DNA of 64,000 nucleotides from Microbacterium luteum (GTDB lineage Bacteria > Actinomycetota > Actinomycetes > Actinomycetales > Microbacteriaceae). Every line of letters starts with the position of its first letter. The stretch's first letter is position 1. The notes beneath the pieces were generated by a model. The model ran no database searches. It had not been told where the DNA came from and worked only from the letters and a program-made list of their open reading frames with translations. A program made the position numbers and the translations under genes. The DNA is taken from assembly GCF_015277875.1 (NCBI RefSeq), contig NZ_CP063814.1, forward strand, positions 1,674,001 through 1,738,000, read 5' to 3'. This document shows positions 1 to 8,893 of the stretch, in pieces.

Positions 1-1863
1 GTCGAAGCACGGGGTTCCTTCCGGGTGTCCGAGGCCGGTGAGCGTGCCGTCGCACAGGTCCACGCCACGGTGGTCGAGCTGCTGCGACCTGCCGGCGGAG
101 TCCTCCGGATCTCGAGCGATCTGCGGCGTGGGCTGCTCGCAGCGGTCGATGGATTGCCGAGCGACGGAGCGTCGCTCGTGCCCGGACTGGCCGTGGGCGA
201 CACCCTGCTGGTGTCGGAGCAGATGGATGCGGCGATGAAGGAGTCTTCCTTGTCGCACCTCACCGCGGTGTCGGGTTCCAACTGCGCTCTCGTCGTCGGT
301 CTCGCCTTCGCGGCCGCCGCGGCGTCGGGCCTCGGACGGACCTGGCGCATCGTGGTCGCCATGCTCGCGCTCGGGGGATTCGTCGTGTTGGTCACGCCCG
401 AGCCGAGCGTGGTCCGTGCCGCGGGCATGGCTGCTGTCGCAATGCTCGCCCTCCTGCTCGGACGGACGTCGCAGGGCGTAGCCGTGCTGTCGGCGGCGCT
501 GGCCGTCGCCCTGGCCGCGGACCCGTGGCTGTCCGGATCGCTGGGGTTCGGTCTGTCGGCGGCGGCCACCGGGTCGCTGCTGCTGTTCGCCAGACCGCTC
601 GCGCACGGTCTGGCGCGCCTCATGCCGCAGAGCCTCGCGCTCGTGCTGGCCGTGCCGCTGGCCGCTCAGCTCGCGTGCGGTCCGCTGCTCATCCTCATCA
701 CCCCCACCGTTGCGCTCTACGGGGTCGCGGCCAACGTGCTCGCGGCGCCCGCGGCACCCGTGGTGACCGTTGTCGGCCTGGCGGCGTGTCTGGTCGCGCC
801 GATCCTGCCCGTCGTCGCCTCGGGCCTTGCCGCGCTGGCCTGGGTGCCCGCGACCTGGATCGCCGCGACCGCCTCGACGGTGAGTGCGCTGCCGGGAGAC
901 CAGCTCCCGTGGATCGGGGGGCTCGGCGGCGCGCTCCTCCTCACCGCGGTATCGGCCGCGATCGGGCTCGCCGTCGCCCTGCCTGCCGGGGGCACCGCCC
1001 GGCGTCGCCTTCACGGGATCGCGCGAGGGGCGGTCGCGGTGCTCGCCGGAGTCGCGGGCGGAACCGCGGCGCTCGCGGGAGTTCTCGGGCCCGCCACCCT
1101 CCCCGCGTCGTGGCAGATGCTGGCATGCGACGTCGGACAGGGCGATGCCGTCCTCGTGCGTGCGGACGACCGTGTCGCGCTGATCGACACCGGCCCTGAT
1201 CCGGAGGCGCTGCGGACCTGTCTGGACCGCGTCGGAGTCGATCGTCTCGACCTGGTCGTGCTGAGCCATTTCGACCATGACCACGTCGGCGCAGCCGCCG
1301 TCGTGGCCGAGCGCACCGGTGTGATGATCCACGGCCCGGTCGACGGACCGGACGACACGGCGATCGTCACCTCGTTCCGCGACGGCGGTGCCCGTGTCCT
1401 CGAGGTCGCCGCAGACGATGCCGGCACGCTCGGAAGCGCGCGCTGGCGGGTGCTCTGGCCGCGGGAGGACGCCGGGGTCGCCCCCGGCAATGATGCGAGC
1501 GTCGTGGTCGCGTTCACGGGCGGCGGGTTGCCGTCCATCCTGCTCCTCGGCGACCTTTCGGAGGAGCCGCAGCGACAGCTTCTGCCCGGGGTGGATTCCC
1601 CGTTCGAGGTCGTCAAAGTCGCCCATCACGGCAGTGCCGATCAGAGCGCCGCGCTCTACGAGGCCGTCTCGGCACGACTGGGCGTGGTGACGGTGGGCGA
1701 GAACGACTACGGTCACCCGCGAGCGGAGGCGCTGGCGCTCGTCGTGTCCAACGGCGGCGTCGTCGCACGCACCGACACCGACGGGATCGTGGCGATATGG
1801 CGCGAGGCCGGCGTGCTCCGGGTGTGGCGCGACCACGCGGGCGCCGTCGGTGCCGGCGGCTAG
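1..1863 (+). CDS. comEC: ComEC/Rec2 family DNA internalization protein, 5' truncated by window edge
   Basis: The reading frame is open from base 1, so the visible 620 codons lack the true N-terminus. The family forms the inner-membrane channel for single-stranded DNA uptake. About the first 340 residues are a run of hydrophobic helices (Competence domain). The last 250 residues form a metallo-beta-lactamase-like domain with the metal-binding motif LSHFDHDHVGA and later VAHHGS. The GTG at 25 is internal and not a real start, because related proteins are some 150 residues longer. The gene sits directly upstream of holA, the usual comEC-holA-rpsT arrangement. Its TAG stop (1861-1863) is also the start of the holA -10 box. 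Whether the host is naturally competent cannot be told from this gene. Confidence 0.93.
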   Translation, partial: VEARGSFRVSEAGERAVAQVHATVVELLRPAGGVLRISSDLRRGLLAAVDGLPSDGASLVPGLAVGDTLLVSEQMDAAMKESSLSHLTAVSGSNCALVVGLAFAAAAASGLGRTWRIVVAMLALGGFVVLVTPEPSVVRAAGMAAVAMLALLLGRTSQGVAVLSAALAVALAADPWLSGSLGFGLSAAATGSLLLFARPLAHGLARLMPQSLALVLAVPLAAQLACGPLLILITPTVALYGVAANVLAAPAAPVVTVVGLAACLVAPILPVVASGLAALAWVPATWIAATASTVSALPGDQLPWIGGLGGALLLTAVSAAIGLAVALPAGGTARRRLHGIARGAVAVLAGVAGGTAALAGVLGPATLPASWQMLACDVGQGDAVLVRADDRVALIDTGPDPEALRTCLDRVGVDRLDLVVLSHFDHDHVGAAAVVAERTGVMIHGPVDGPDDTAIVTSFRDGGARVLEVAADDAGTLGSARWRVLWPREDAGVAPGNDASVVVAFTGGGLPSILLLGDLSEEPQRQLLPGVDSPFEVVKVAHHGSADQSAALYEAVSARLGVVTVGENDYGHPRAEALALVVSNGGVVARTDTDGIVAIWREAGVLRVWRDHAGAVGAGG

Positions 1864-1866
1864 GCT
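1861..1866 (+). promoter_or_regulatory. -10 box of a leaderless holA promoter
   Basis: TAGGCT lies six bases upstream of the holA ATG at 1873, the spacing expected when transcription starts on the A of the start codon. The first three bases are the comEC stop codon. No Shine-Dalgarno sequence is visible before holA. No clear -35 hexamer was found. Confidence 0.5.
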
Positions 1867-1872
1867 GAGATC

Positions 1873-2910
1873 ATGTCCCCGACTCCACGCCGACGAGGGT
1901 CCGCGGCACCGAAGTCGGCGATTCCGCAGCTGTCATGGCGGGCACCCCAGCCCGCGCCTGTCGTCCTCGTATCCGGCCCGGAGGACGTGTGCGCGGAGCG
2001 GGCGATCGCCGGCGTGCGCGACTACCTCAAGGCCGAGGATGCGAGCCTCGAGGTCTCCGACATCCGCGCCGACGCGTACGAGGCGGGAACGCTCCTCGCG
2101 ATGGCGTCTCCATCGCTGTTCGGGGAGCCGCGTCTGGTCCGGGTCAGCGGCGTCGAGAGGTGCTCAGACGCGTTCCTGGCGGAGGCGATCTCGTATCTTC
2201 GGAATCCGCAGGAGGGCGCCACCGTCACGTTGCGCCACACCGGCGCGAGCGTCCGGGGCAAGAAGCTTCTCGACGCGATCCGAGCAGGGCAGGGCGGCGG
2301 TGTCGAAGTGGCGTGCCCGGCGATCAAACGGGACGCAGATCGCTACGACTTCGCGGCGGGGGAGTTCTCCACTGCGGGGCGTCGCATCCAGCCGGCCGCG
2401 CTGCGGGCGCTCACCTCGGCGTTCGCGGACGATGTGACGGAGCTGGCGGCCGCCTGCCAGCAACTCCTCGCCGATGTCTCCGGCGACATCACCGAGCAGA
2501 CCGTGCAGCGCTACTACGGCGGCCGCGTCGAGACGTCTGCGTTCACCGTCGCCGACACGGCGATCGCGGGCCGCTACGGTGAGGCGCTGGTCTCTCTGCG
2601 CCATGCGATCGCCTCGGGTGCGGATCCTGTCCCGCTGGTGGCTGCGATCGCGTCCAAGCTGCGCACGATGGCCCGCGTCTACGGCGTCCGCGAGTCCTCG
2701 AGCGCCCTTGCCGCGAGGCTCGGCCTGAAGGATTGGCAGGTCGACCGGGCGCGCCGAGACCTCGCAGGGTGGGATGAGGCGGCACTGCAGATCGCCGTCC
2801 AGGCCGCCGCGCGTGCGGATGCCGAGGTCAAGGGCGCGTCGCGTGACGCCGTGTTCGCCGTTGAACGACTGGTCACGGTGATCGCCACCCGGGCGCCCTT
2901 CGGTGATTGA
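1873..2910 (+). CDS. holA: DNA polymerase III subunit delta
   Basis: 345 residues. Delta is the clamp-loader wrench that opens the beta sliding clamp. The N-terminal AAA+-like fold begins at VVLVSGPEDVCAER and keeps only a degenerate P-loop, as is normal for delta. The C-terminal collar domain includes ALVSLRHAIASGADPVPLVAAI, a stretch conserved in actinobacterial HolA. Position between comEC and rpsT supports the call. The start at 1873 is supported by a -10-like TAGGCT exactly six bases upstream. The gene is followed by a strong bidirectional hairpin shared with the convergent rpsT. Confidence 0.92.
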   Translation: MSPTPRRRGSAAPKSAIPQLSWRAPQPAPVVLVSGPEDVCAERAIAGVRDYLKAEDASLEVSDIRADAYEAGTLLAMASPSLFGEPRLVRVSGVERCSDAFLAEAISYLRNPQEGATVTLRHTGASVRGKKLLDAIRAGQGGGVEVACPAIKRDADRYDFAAGEFSTAGRRIQPAALRALTSAFADDVTELAAACQQLLADVSGDITEQTVQRYYGGRVETSAFTVADTAIAGRYGEALVSLRHAIASGADPVPLVAAIASKLRTMARVYGVRESSSALAARLGLKDWQVDRARRDLAGWDEAALQIAVQAAARADAEVKGASRDAVFAVERLVTVIATRAPFGD

Positions 2911-2935
2911 GTCCGGCGCGCCGCGTCGCCGTCAT

Positions 2936-2972
2936 GCCGAAGGCCCGCCCCGGATCGGGACGGGCCTTCGGC
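2936..2972. terminator. Bidirectional hairpin between holA and rpsT
   Basis: A perfect 12-bp stem (GCCGAAGGCCCG at 2936-2947 with its complement at 2961-2972) encloses a loop that can add three more G-C pairs. It lies between two convergent genes. There is no long T tract, common for high-GC actinobacterial terminators. Confidence 0.8.
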
Positions 2973-2987
2973 AATCAGCGGGTTCGC

Positions 2988-3248
2988 TCAGAGCGAGGCG
3001 ACCTGCTTCGCGATGGACGACTTGCGGTTCGCCGCCTGGTTCCGGTGGATGACGCCCTTGCTCACGGCCTTGTCGAGCTTCTTGGTCGCCGTGCCGAGCG
3101 CCTTCTCGGCCGCGGCCTTGTCGCCCGACGCGACGGCGTCGCGGGTGCGGCGCACCGCGGTCCTCAGCTCGCTCTTGACGGCCTTGTTGCGCTCGCGCGC
3201 CTTCTCGTTGGTCTTGTTGCGCTTGATCTGCGACTTGATGTTCGCCAC
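2988..3248 (-). CDS. rpsT: 30S ribosomal protein S20
   Basis: 86 residues from a GTG start, the usual S20 length. The small, very basic protein starts (M)[19 protein letters not shown] and ends in a helical region with [13 protein letters not shown]; it binds 16S rRNA early in 30S assembly. The frame stays open 34 codons further upstream, but the conserved [10 protein letters not shown] start fixes initiation at 3248. S20 often represses its own translation. Here the leader would be about 100 nt if transcription starts downstream of the -10-like box at 3357-3362, leaving room for such control. That is inferred, not shown. Confidence 0.97.
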   Translation of the reverse strand: MANIKSQIKRNKTNEKARERNKAVKSELRTAVRRTRDAVASGDKAAAEKALGTATKKLDKAVSKGVIHRNQAANRKSSIAKQVASL

Positions 3249-3356
3249 GTTCGACGTATCTTTCGTTCGGAGTGATCGGTGGATTGCCGAGTGGCAGGAG
3301 AGGGATGCCGCACGGCGGTCGTGAGGGTGGGAAACCCACACGCAAGCCAAAAGCCG

Positions 3357-3362
3357 ATCCTA
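3357..3362 (-). promoter_or_regulatory. Candidate -10 box for rpsT, overlapping the stop codon of the upstream hydrolase gene
   Basis: On the minus strand the hexamer TAGGAT begins with the TAG stop codon of the gene at 3360-4106. A start some seven bases downstream gives rpsT an untranslated leader of about 100 nt, in which GTGGG and CCCAC (around 3327-3339) can form a small hairpin. No clear -35 was found. Confidence 0.4.
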
Positions 3363-4106
3363 CCAGGTTCGCGACGATCCGCCCGCATCCGGATTCTCGA
3401 GCGTCGCGAGAGCCAGGTCGAGCAGCGCATTGAAGACTCGAGGTCGCATCGCCGTGACCAGATGCGTCGTCCGCGGGACGACGATCAGTTCGGCATGGGA
3501 GGCGATGCGGGAAAAGAGCCGCTCGTTCGCCCGGAGCTGATCGTACTGTCCGTTGATGAACCACATCGGCACCTCGATGCGCTCGAGCGCTGCGAGCAGA
3601 TCGAGCACGGACAGCGTGCGCAGTGCGACATCCTGCGCGGCGAGGGCGTAGCCGCCGGCACCGAAGTCGTACCGGGTCTCGTCCGGAAGGGTGGCGTTCA
3701 GCACGCGATCGGTCAGCCACATGCCGCGGTCGGGGAGGGCGTCGAAGCCGCGGGCGAGCATGCGGTATGTCGCGAGGCCCACCCCTCGGGGAATCGCGGT
3801 GCATGCGGCGGCGATGAAGCCGGCGACGGGTGGCGGATCTTCGGCGCCGACGTACTCGATCGAGAGCAGTCCGCCCATCGAGTGGCCGACGAGGAGAACG
3901 GGGCCGCGTTCCGCGGCGTCGCGGACCGCGGCGTCGATGGTCGCGAATGCACCCTCCAGCGTGAACGCCTCGTCCATCCGGGATCCGTGACCGGGGAGGT
4001 CGACCGCGGTGACGGCGTTGCCGCGCTGTTCGAGGTGTGCGACCTGCGACCGCCACATGGTTGCGGACGTGCGGATGCCGTGGACCAGCACGACCTCCAC
4101 CGCCAT
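3360..4106 (-). CDS. Alpha/beta-fold hydrolase
   Basis: 248 residues with the alpha/beta hydrolase pattern: oxyanion-hole segment VLVHGIRTSATMW near the N-terminus, nucleophile elbow GHSMGG at about residue 87, an acid in the stretch INGQYDQLR and a catalytic His in PRTTHLV. No signal peptide is visible, so it is probably cytoplasmic. Substrate cannot be predicted; small esters or C-C hydrolase substrates are both possible. A TAGGCT box six bases before the ATG suggests a leaderless transcript. The short distance to rpsT downstream makes partial co-transcription possible. Confidence 0.85.
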   Translation of the reverse strand: MAVEVVLVHGIRTSATMWRSQVAHLEQRGNAVTAVDLPGHGSRMDEAFTLEGAFATIDAAVRDAAERGPVLLVGHSMGGLLSIEYVGAEDPPPVAGFIAAACTAIPRGVGLATYRMLARGFDALPDRGMWLTDRVLNATLPDETRYDFGAGGYALAAQDVALRTLSVLDLLAALERIEVPMWFINGQYDQLRANERLFSRIASHAELIVVPRTTHLVTAMRPRVFNALLDLALATLENPDAGGSSRTW

Positions 4107-4133
4107 GCCTCCAGCCTATGCGGGCGGACGCGG

Positions 4134-4167
4134 GAAGGCCCCGGCCCTCATCGGGACCGGGGCCTTC
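4134..4167 (-). terminator. Terminator hairpin after the nuclease/nucleotidase gene
   Basis: Perfect 11-bp stem, GAAGGCCCCGG (4134-4144) with its complement at 4157-4167, and three extra loop pairs possible. It lies just after the stop of the 4188-8711 gene on the minus strand and upstream of the hydrolase start, so it probably separates the two transcripts. Confidence 0.75.
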
Positions 4168-4187
4168 ATGACGGCGGCGTCCTGGTG

Positions 4188-7100
4188 CTACGCCGTCGTG
4201 GTGCGACGTCGCGTGACGGCGATGGTGCCCCCGATCACGACGAGGAAGGCCGCGATCAGCGCCAGACCCCACGGCACCTCCGCGCCCGTGGCGGCGAGCG
4301 ATCCGGCGGCGACCACGGTGACCGGGATCTCCACGGACTCGTATCCCTCGGACTCCAGCACGAGGGTGTGCGCCCCGGTGTCGAAGTCGGCGGGGATGCC
4401 GACGATGAAGGTGATCTCGCCCTGAGCGTTCGCGGCCGGGATCGCGTCGACCACGATCGGGTCGCTGTAGAGGGTCGCGGACACCGTCTGACCGGGCGTG
4501 AGCCCTGACAGCTCCACGGTCAGCGTCCCGCCCTGCTCCACCGTGCCCGAGCCGATGTTCCACTCGACCCATTCCTCGTCGGCATCGGATCCGTCCGACG
4601 GAGACGGAGACGGAGTCGGCGTGGTCTCATCGGCGACGACAGCACGGCCCAGCGGAGCCGGGTCGACGGGTGTGAAGGTCGCGAAGTACGCCACCGAGGC
4701 GGCCAGGTCCACCTGACCGGTGTCGGTGATGTCGGCTCCCTCGGTGAACGTGGTGAAGTTGTCTCCGCCGGCCGCGAGGAACGAGTTCGTCGCGATCACG
4801 ACGGTGTCGTCTTCGCCGACGGGTGCACCAGCGAGCGTCATCGAGACGATGTGCGATCCCGGCGCTGCATCCGGGTCGTACTCGTACGAGAAGCCCTCCG
4901 AGATGCCCATGTGCAGCTTGGGGCGGGAGGCGCCCTCCGGCTGCCACTGCTCCTCGAGGATCTGCTCCAGCTGCGCTCCCGTGACCTCGACCGTCACGAT
5001 CGTGTTCGCGAACGGCTGCACGTTGGCGATGTCACGGTAGGTGACCGTGCCGTCCTCGCCGTAGAGAAGGTCGGCGCGGAGCCCGCCGGGGTTGATCATC
5101 CCGATGTCCGCCGAAGTGCCGGTGTAGTCCTCGTTCGAGGTGGCCCACAGGTACATGTCGGCGAGAGTGTTGCCCATCGCCGACTCGACGCCGCGGTCGT
5201 CTCCGGGCGGAGTGCCGCCGCGCAGGATGTCCCCGGTGATCGATCCGACCTCCACCGAACCCTCCACCTCAGCGACCTCGACGGCGTCCGCGACGATCTC
5301 GGCGACCTCGGGATCCGCCGGGTAGAGGGGGGTCTCCCCGTCCGTCAGCGGAACGACCGAGCCGTCGATCGAGACGAGCTCCTTGGTCTCGGTGTCGACC
5401 GAGATCTCGAGCAGCCCGAGGGCCTTGCCGTACTCGAGCGCCTGGATCACCGGCCGCTCACCGCCGCCGGGGGTGGGCAGCATGCAGGCGTATTCCTGGT
5501 GCGTGTGGCCGGATGCGATGGCGTCGATGTCGTCGGACGCGCCGGCGACCAGCTCCGCGTAGTCGGTGTCCTCCGACGTCAGGGCTTCGCACGAGTCCGT
5601 CGCGGCGCCGTCATGCGTGAGGAGCACGATGACGTCGGCGAGATCGCCGGCCGTGATCTCTGCGGCGACGCGGTTCGCGGCCTCCAGCTGGTCGCCGAAC
5701 TCGATGTCGGCTATGCCGTCCGGCGAGACCATGACCGCGGTGTCCGGTGTGACCGTTCCGATGAAGGCGATGCGCACCCCGTCGATGTCCTCGATGTCGT
5801 ACTCCTCGAGGACCGGGTCCTCGGTCCCCCTCGCGTACACGTTCGCACCCAGGCTGTAACGCGCGCCGTCAGCCGCATCGCCCGCGCCGTAGCGCGGCGT
5901 TGCGACATCGGTCAGGAACTCGAAGCCCTTGTCGAATTCGTGGTTCCCGACCGCGCCCAGGTCCAGCCCGGCGGCCACCAGGGCGTCGATCGAGGGCAGG
6001 TCGTCCTGGATGAAGGAGGTGAACGTCGACGCGCCGATGTTGTCACCGGCCGAGACGAGCAGCGTGTTGGGGTTCTCCGCTTCGAACGCGTCGACGGCCC
6101 CGGCGATCACGGCAGCGCCCGCAACCCCGTAGGAGTCGCCCTCCAGCCGGCCGTGGAAGTCGTTGATCGTCAGCACGTCGACCTCCGTGACGTCGGTCGC
6201 CGCCTCCGCGGTCAGACCGACCAGCACCGGGTCGTGGTCCGAGGACCGGTACACGTCGTCGGCGTAGAACAGCGTGCCGTGGTTGTTGTAGCGGCTGTAC
6301 TCGAGGGCGACGGACTCACCCGAGTTGATGTTCCAGATGTCACCGCCGATCGCACGGGCGAGCGCGTGCTCGTTCATCAGGATGTGATCGAGCGAGCCCG
6401 AGAGCCCGGAGAACGAGTACGACGACGTGTCGATGTCGAGTGCGGTCTCCGCGTCGACGTATCCGGCTCCGTAGAGCACCTGCATCGGATCCTCCTGGCC
6501 GTAGGAGTTGAAGTCGCCGGCGAGGATGACGCTCTCGGTGTCGCCTCGGGCCTCCTCGACCCATTCCGCCAGGGCCGTCGCCTGGCGCACGCGCGACTCG
6601 TTGCTGCTGCCCTGACCGTCGCCGGCGTCGGCGTCACCGGGCCAGGGGCCCGCTGAGCCCTTCGACTTGAAGTGATTGACGACGAAGAGGAACTCCTCGC
6701 CGCCATCGGTCGGCGCGAAGACCTGACCGATCGGCTCTCGCGCGTTCCCGAACGCCTGGTCCGACGCCGACTGGTCGCCGAGCGCGAGCGATGCGCCCTC
6801 GGTGACGACCTCTGCCGGACGGTAGATGATGGCGTTCGTGATCACGTCCTGCTCGGAGGCCTCGGGAAGGTCATCCGATGACGGCACGTATGCCCAGATG
6901 TCGCTGCCGGCGGCGTCGTTCAGCGCGTCCACGAGAGTCGCGGTCGCTTCGTCGGCCGTCTCGCCGAGGCGTGCGGAGTTCTCGATCTCCATGAGCCCGA
7001 CGACGCTGGCGTCGAGGGCGTTGATGGCCGCGACGATCTTGTCCTGCTGTCGCTCGAGGTCGGCAGCATCCCATGCGCCGCGGACGTCGCAGCCGGTGCG

Positions 7101-8711
7101 GACGTTGTTGCCGTCGCCGTCGCGGTCTTCGTAGGCTTCGCACCCGGCAATGTCCTCGCCGAGCGTGGTGAAGTAGTTCAGCACGTTGAACGAGGCCACC
7201 GAGACGTCGCCGCCGACGGCCTCGGGAGCCGACGTGCGCGGGTTGGAGAAGGTGACGCCGTCCTCACCGGTTCCATCGCCGGCGACAGGTGCGGTCGGCA
7301 TGAAGCGCCACAGGTCGAAGCCGAAGCTCAGCACGACCGGCTCGTCGAACGTGGCGGTCCCGCCGACGACGACCGGCTCGGTGAGCGAGACGTACGGGGG
7401 CGTGAGGGACGAGTTCGCCGACGACGTGAAGTTCGTCGAGGCGCCGTCGTCGAGCACGACACCGCGTGCGGCGTTGTCCGCCACCACGGCGGCAGCCTCG
7501 GTGGACCCGGGTGCGGCGACATCGGTCGGCTGGCGCAGCGGCTCGTCACCGAACGCGAGCCCGACCTCGCCGTACTGATTGGTTCCGTACGTGTTGCTCA
7601 CCGTGTAGGTGCCCTGCGGGGCGAGCAGCATCGATTCGAGGCTCTCGCGCTCGGCGTCGCCGGCCGGCCACTCGAGCTCGACGGGAGCGACGGGCTCGGC
7701 ATCGGCGACGATCGTCGCCCCGCCGGCGGGTACCGAGAGCTGCGTGAGGCCGTAGTACTCACTGACCTGACCGGTGACCTCGACCGTTTCCCCCAGGGCC
7801 ACGTCGCCGACGGTGGCCGACGAGTAGACGAAGATGGCGTCCGAGGCGTCGTGGATGGCCAGATCGATGTCGCCGCCGGTGCCGGGGGCCTGCAGCACGT
7901 ATCCGTTCAGGCCGCCGCTGGGGTAGTGCGCGGTGACGATTCCGGTCGTGGTGACGGTCTGGCCGACGAGAGGGGACGCATCGGCGGTCCCCTGGATCTC
8001 GGAGATCGCGACCGGGTCTGCGGGCGGGGTCGGGGTCGGCGACGGGTCACCGGGTTCGTCCGAGGTCGACCCCACGGGCGTGGGCGCACCGGCGGTGAAA
8101 TCCGCCGCATTGTCGGCCGTGTGGGTGTGGTCGGCGTCGCGTGAGACACTCGTGGCGTTCGTGGTTCCGGGCGCCGCGCCGGCGCCGGCGAAGATGGACG
8201 CCGAGCCGTAGCCGACAAGATCGACGACGCTGTCCTGCGAGGCGACGTCCGCCGTCGGCAGCAGAGTGGCGGAGTCGACGAGGGCGACGGTGCCGTTCGA
8301 ACCGCTCATCGCGATCGACCCGTCGATGTCGGCGGTGTATCCGGGAAGCGACGTGTTGGTCCCGAACGCTTGGCCGACCAGTAGGGAGCCGCCCGCGGCG
8401 ATCGATCCGGACAACGGCGTCGCCTGCCATCCGCTGCCACTGGAGGGTGCGTACTGAACGCTCCATCCCGCGAGGTCGACGGTTGCGGAGCCCGGGTTGT
8501 ACAGCTCTACGAAGTCACGGTTGAAAGCGGCGCCGCTGTTGCCTCCGCCCCCGTAGACCTCGTTGATGACCACAGGGGCGTCCGTGGACACGGCCGCGGT
8601 CGCCGCAACGGGGAACGCGATGCCGGTGGCGGCGAGTGCGCCCACGGTCAGTGCCGCGGCGGCCGATCGCGCGCGTGATGCGGACGATGTCGGGGGTGTC
8701 GGTTCAGTCAC
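4188..8711 (-). CDS. Secreted, cell-wall-anchored ExeM/NucH-type endonuclease fused to a UshA-type 5'-nucleotidase
   Basis: 1507 residues. Domain order: signal peptide (about 1-40); lamin-tail domain from VVINEVYGGGG; an OB-like segment; an endonuclease/exonuclease/phosphatase domain from about residue 500 (ASFNVLNYF, LMEIENS, AGDFNS, SSDHDPV); a 5'-nucleotidase metallophosphatase from about 845 (TINDFHGRLEGD, GNHEFDKG, SGHTHQE); its C-terminal specificity domain near 1200 (NPGGLRADLL); an Ig-like domain; and a sortase-type tail LAATG, hydrophobic helix, basic end. It should degrade extracellular DNA and dephosphorylate the nucleotides on one polypeptide at the cell surface. The GTG at 8711 is chosen because AAGGAG lies about nine bases upstream and the signal peptide starts there. 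A PHO-box-like repeat lies about 100 bases upstream. Confidence 0.93.
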   Translation of the reverse strand: MTEPTPPTSSASRARSAAAALTVGALAATGIAFPVAATAAVSTDAPVVINEVYGGGGNSGAAFNRDFVELYNPGSATVDLAGWSVQYAPSSGSGWQATPLSGSIAAGGSLLVGQAFGTNTSLPGYTADIDGSIAMSGSNGTVALVDSATLLPTADVASQDSVVDLVGYGSASIFAGAGAAPGTTNATSVSRDADHTHTADNAADFTAGAPTPVGSTSDEPGDPSPTPTPPADPVAISEIQGTADASPLVGQTVTTTGIVTAHYPSGGLNGYVLQAPGTGGDIDLAIHDASDAIFVYSSATVGDVALGETVEVTGQVSEYYGLTQLSVPAGGATIVADAEPVAPVELEWPAGDAERESLESMLLAPQGTYTVSNTYGTNQYGEVGLAFGDEPLRQPTDVAAPGSTEAAAVVADNAARGVVLDDGASTNFTSSANSSLTPPYVSLTEPVVVGGTATFDEPVVLSFGFDLWRFMPTAPVAGDGTGEDGVTFSNPRTSAPEAVGGDVSVASFNVLNYFTTLGEDIAGCEAYEDRDGDGNNVRTGCDVRGAWDAADLERQQDKIVAAINALDASVVGLMEIENSARLGETADEATATLVDALNDAAGSDIWAYVPSSDDLPEASEQDVITNAIIYRPAEVVTEGASLALGDQSASDQAFGNAREPIGQVFAPTDGGEEFLFVVNHFKSKGSAGPWPGDADAGDGQGSSNESRVRQATALAEWVEEARGDTESVILAGDFNSYGQEDPMQVLYGAGYVDAETALDIDTSSYSFSGLSGSLDHILMNEHALARAIGGDIWNINSGESVALEYSRYNNHGTLFYADDVYRSSDHDPVLVGLTAEAATDVTEVDVLTINDFHGRLEGDSYGVAGAAVIAGAVDAFEAENPNTLLVSAGDNIGASTFTSFIQDDLPSIDALVAAGLDLGAVGNHEFDKGFEFLTDVATPRYGAGDAADGARYSLGANVYARGTEDPVLEEYDIEDIDGVRIAFIGTVTPDTAVMVSPDGIADIEFGDQLEAANRVAAEITAGDLADVIVLLTHDGAATDSCEALTSEDTDYAELVAGASDDIDAIASGHTHQEYACMLPTPGGGERPVIQALEYGKALGLLEISVDTETKELVSIDGSVVPLTDGETPLYPADPEVAEIVADAVEVAEVEGSVEVGSITGDILRGGTPPGDDRGVESAMGNTLADMYLWATSNEDYTGTSADIGMINPGGLRADLLYGEDGTVTYRDIANVQPFANTIVTVEVTGAQLEQILEEQWQPEGASRPKLHMGISEGFSYEYDPDAAPGSHIVSMTLAGAPVGEDDTVVIATNSFLAAGGDNFTTFTEGADITDTGQVDLAASVAYFATFTPVDPAPLGRAVVADETTPTPSPSPSDGSDADEEWVEWNIGSGTVEQGGTLTVELSGLTPGQTVSATLYSDPIVVDAIPAANAQGEITFIVGIPADFDTGAHTLVLESEGYESVEIPVTVVAAGSLAATGAEVPWGLALIAAFLVVIGGTIAVTRRRTTTA

Positions 8712-8808
8712 GACAGAGGACTCCTTCTCGAGATTCTCCGGCGCCGACGCGATCGCAGGCGGCCTGGTCAACTCTCTGCGACTTCGGGGTTCATTGCGAT
8801 AGGGATGC

Positions 8809-8825
8809 GTTAACGTTGCGTTAAA
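8809..8825. promoter_or_regulatory. PHO-box-like direct repeat upstream of the nuclease/nucleotidase gene
   Basis: GCGTTAA occurs twice with an 11-base period (GTTAAC at 8809-8814, GTTAAA at 8820-8825), the spacing of actinobacterial PhoP/PhoR operator units. A minus-strand TATCGC (8795-8800) lies where a -10 would fall if the box replaced the -35. The site lies between the divergent nuclease gene and lepA. The secreted nuclease/nucleotidase is the more likely target because such genes are phosphate-starvation-induced in Corynebacterium. Confidence 0.5.
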
Positions 8826-8893
8826 TCCGAGGGGCGGAGCGGTGTCGGCTCAGCGCGCGGCCGCGCCGGCGACCCCCGTAGAATCGACGGGAC

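Noticed and set aside
4851..6656. A 601-codon open frame on the + strand
   Set aside because: Entirely antisense to the well-supported nuclease/nucleotidase gene; Arg/Val/Asp-rich composition typical of a high-GC shadow frame.
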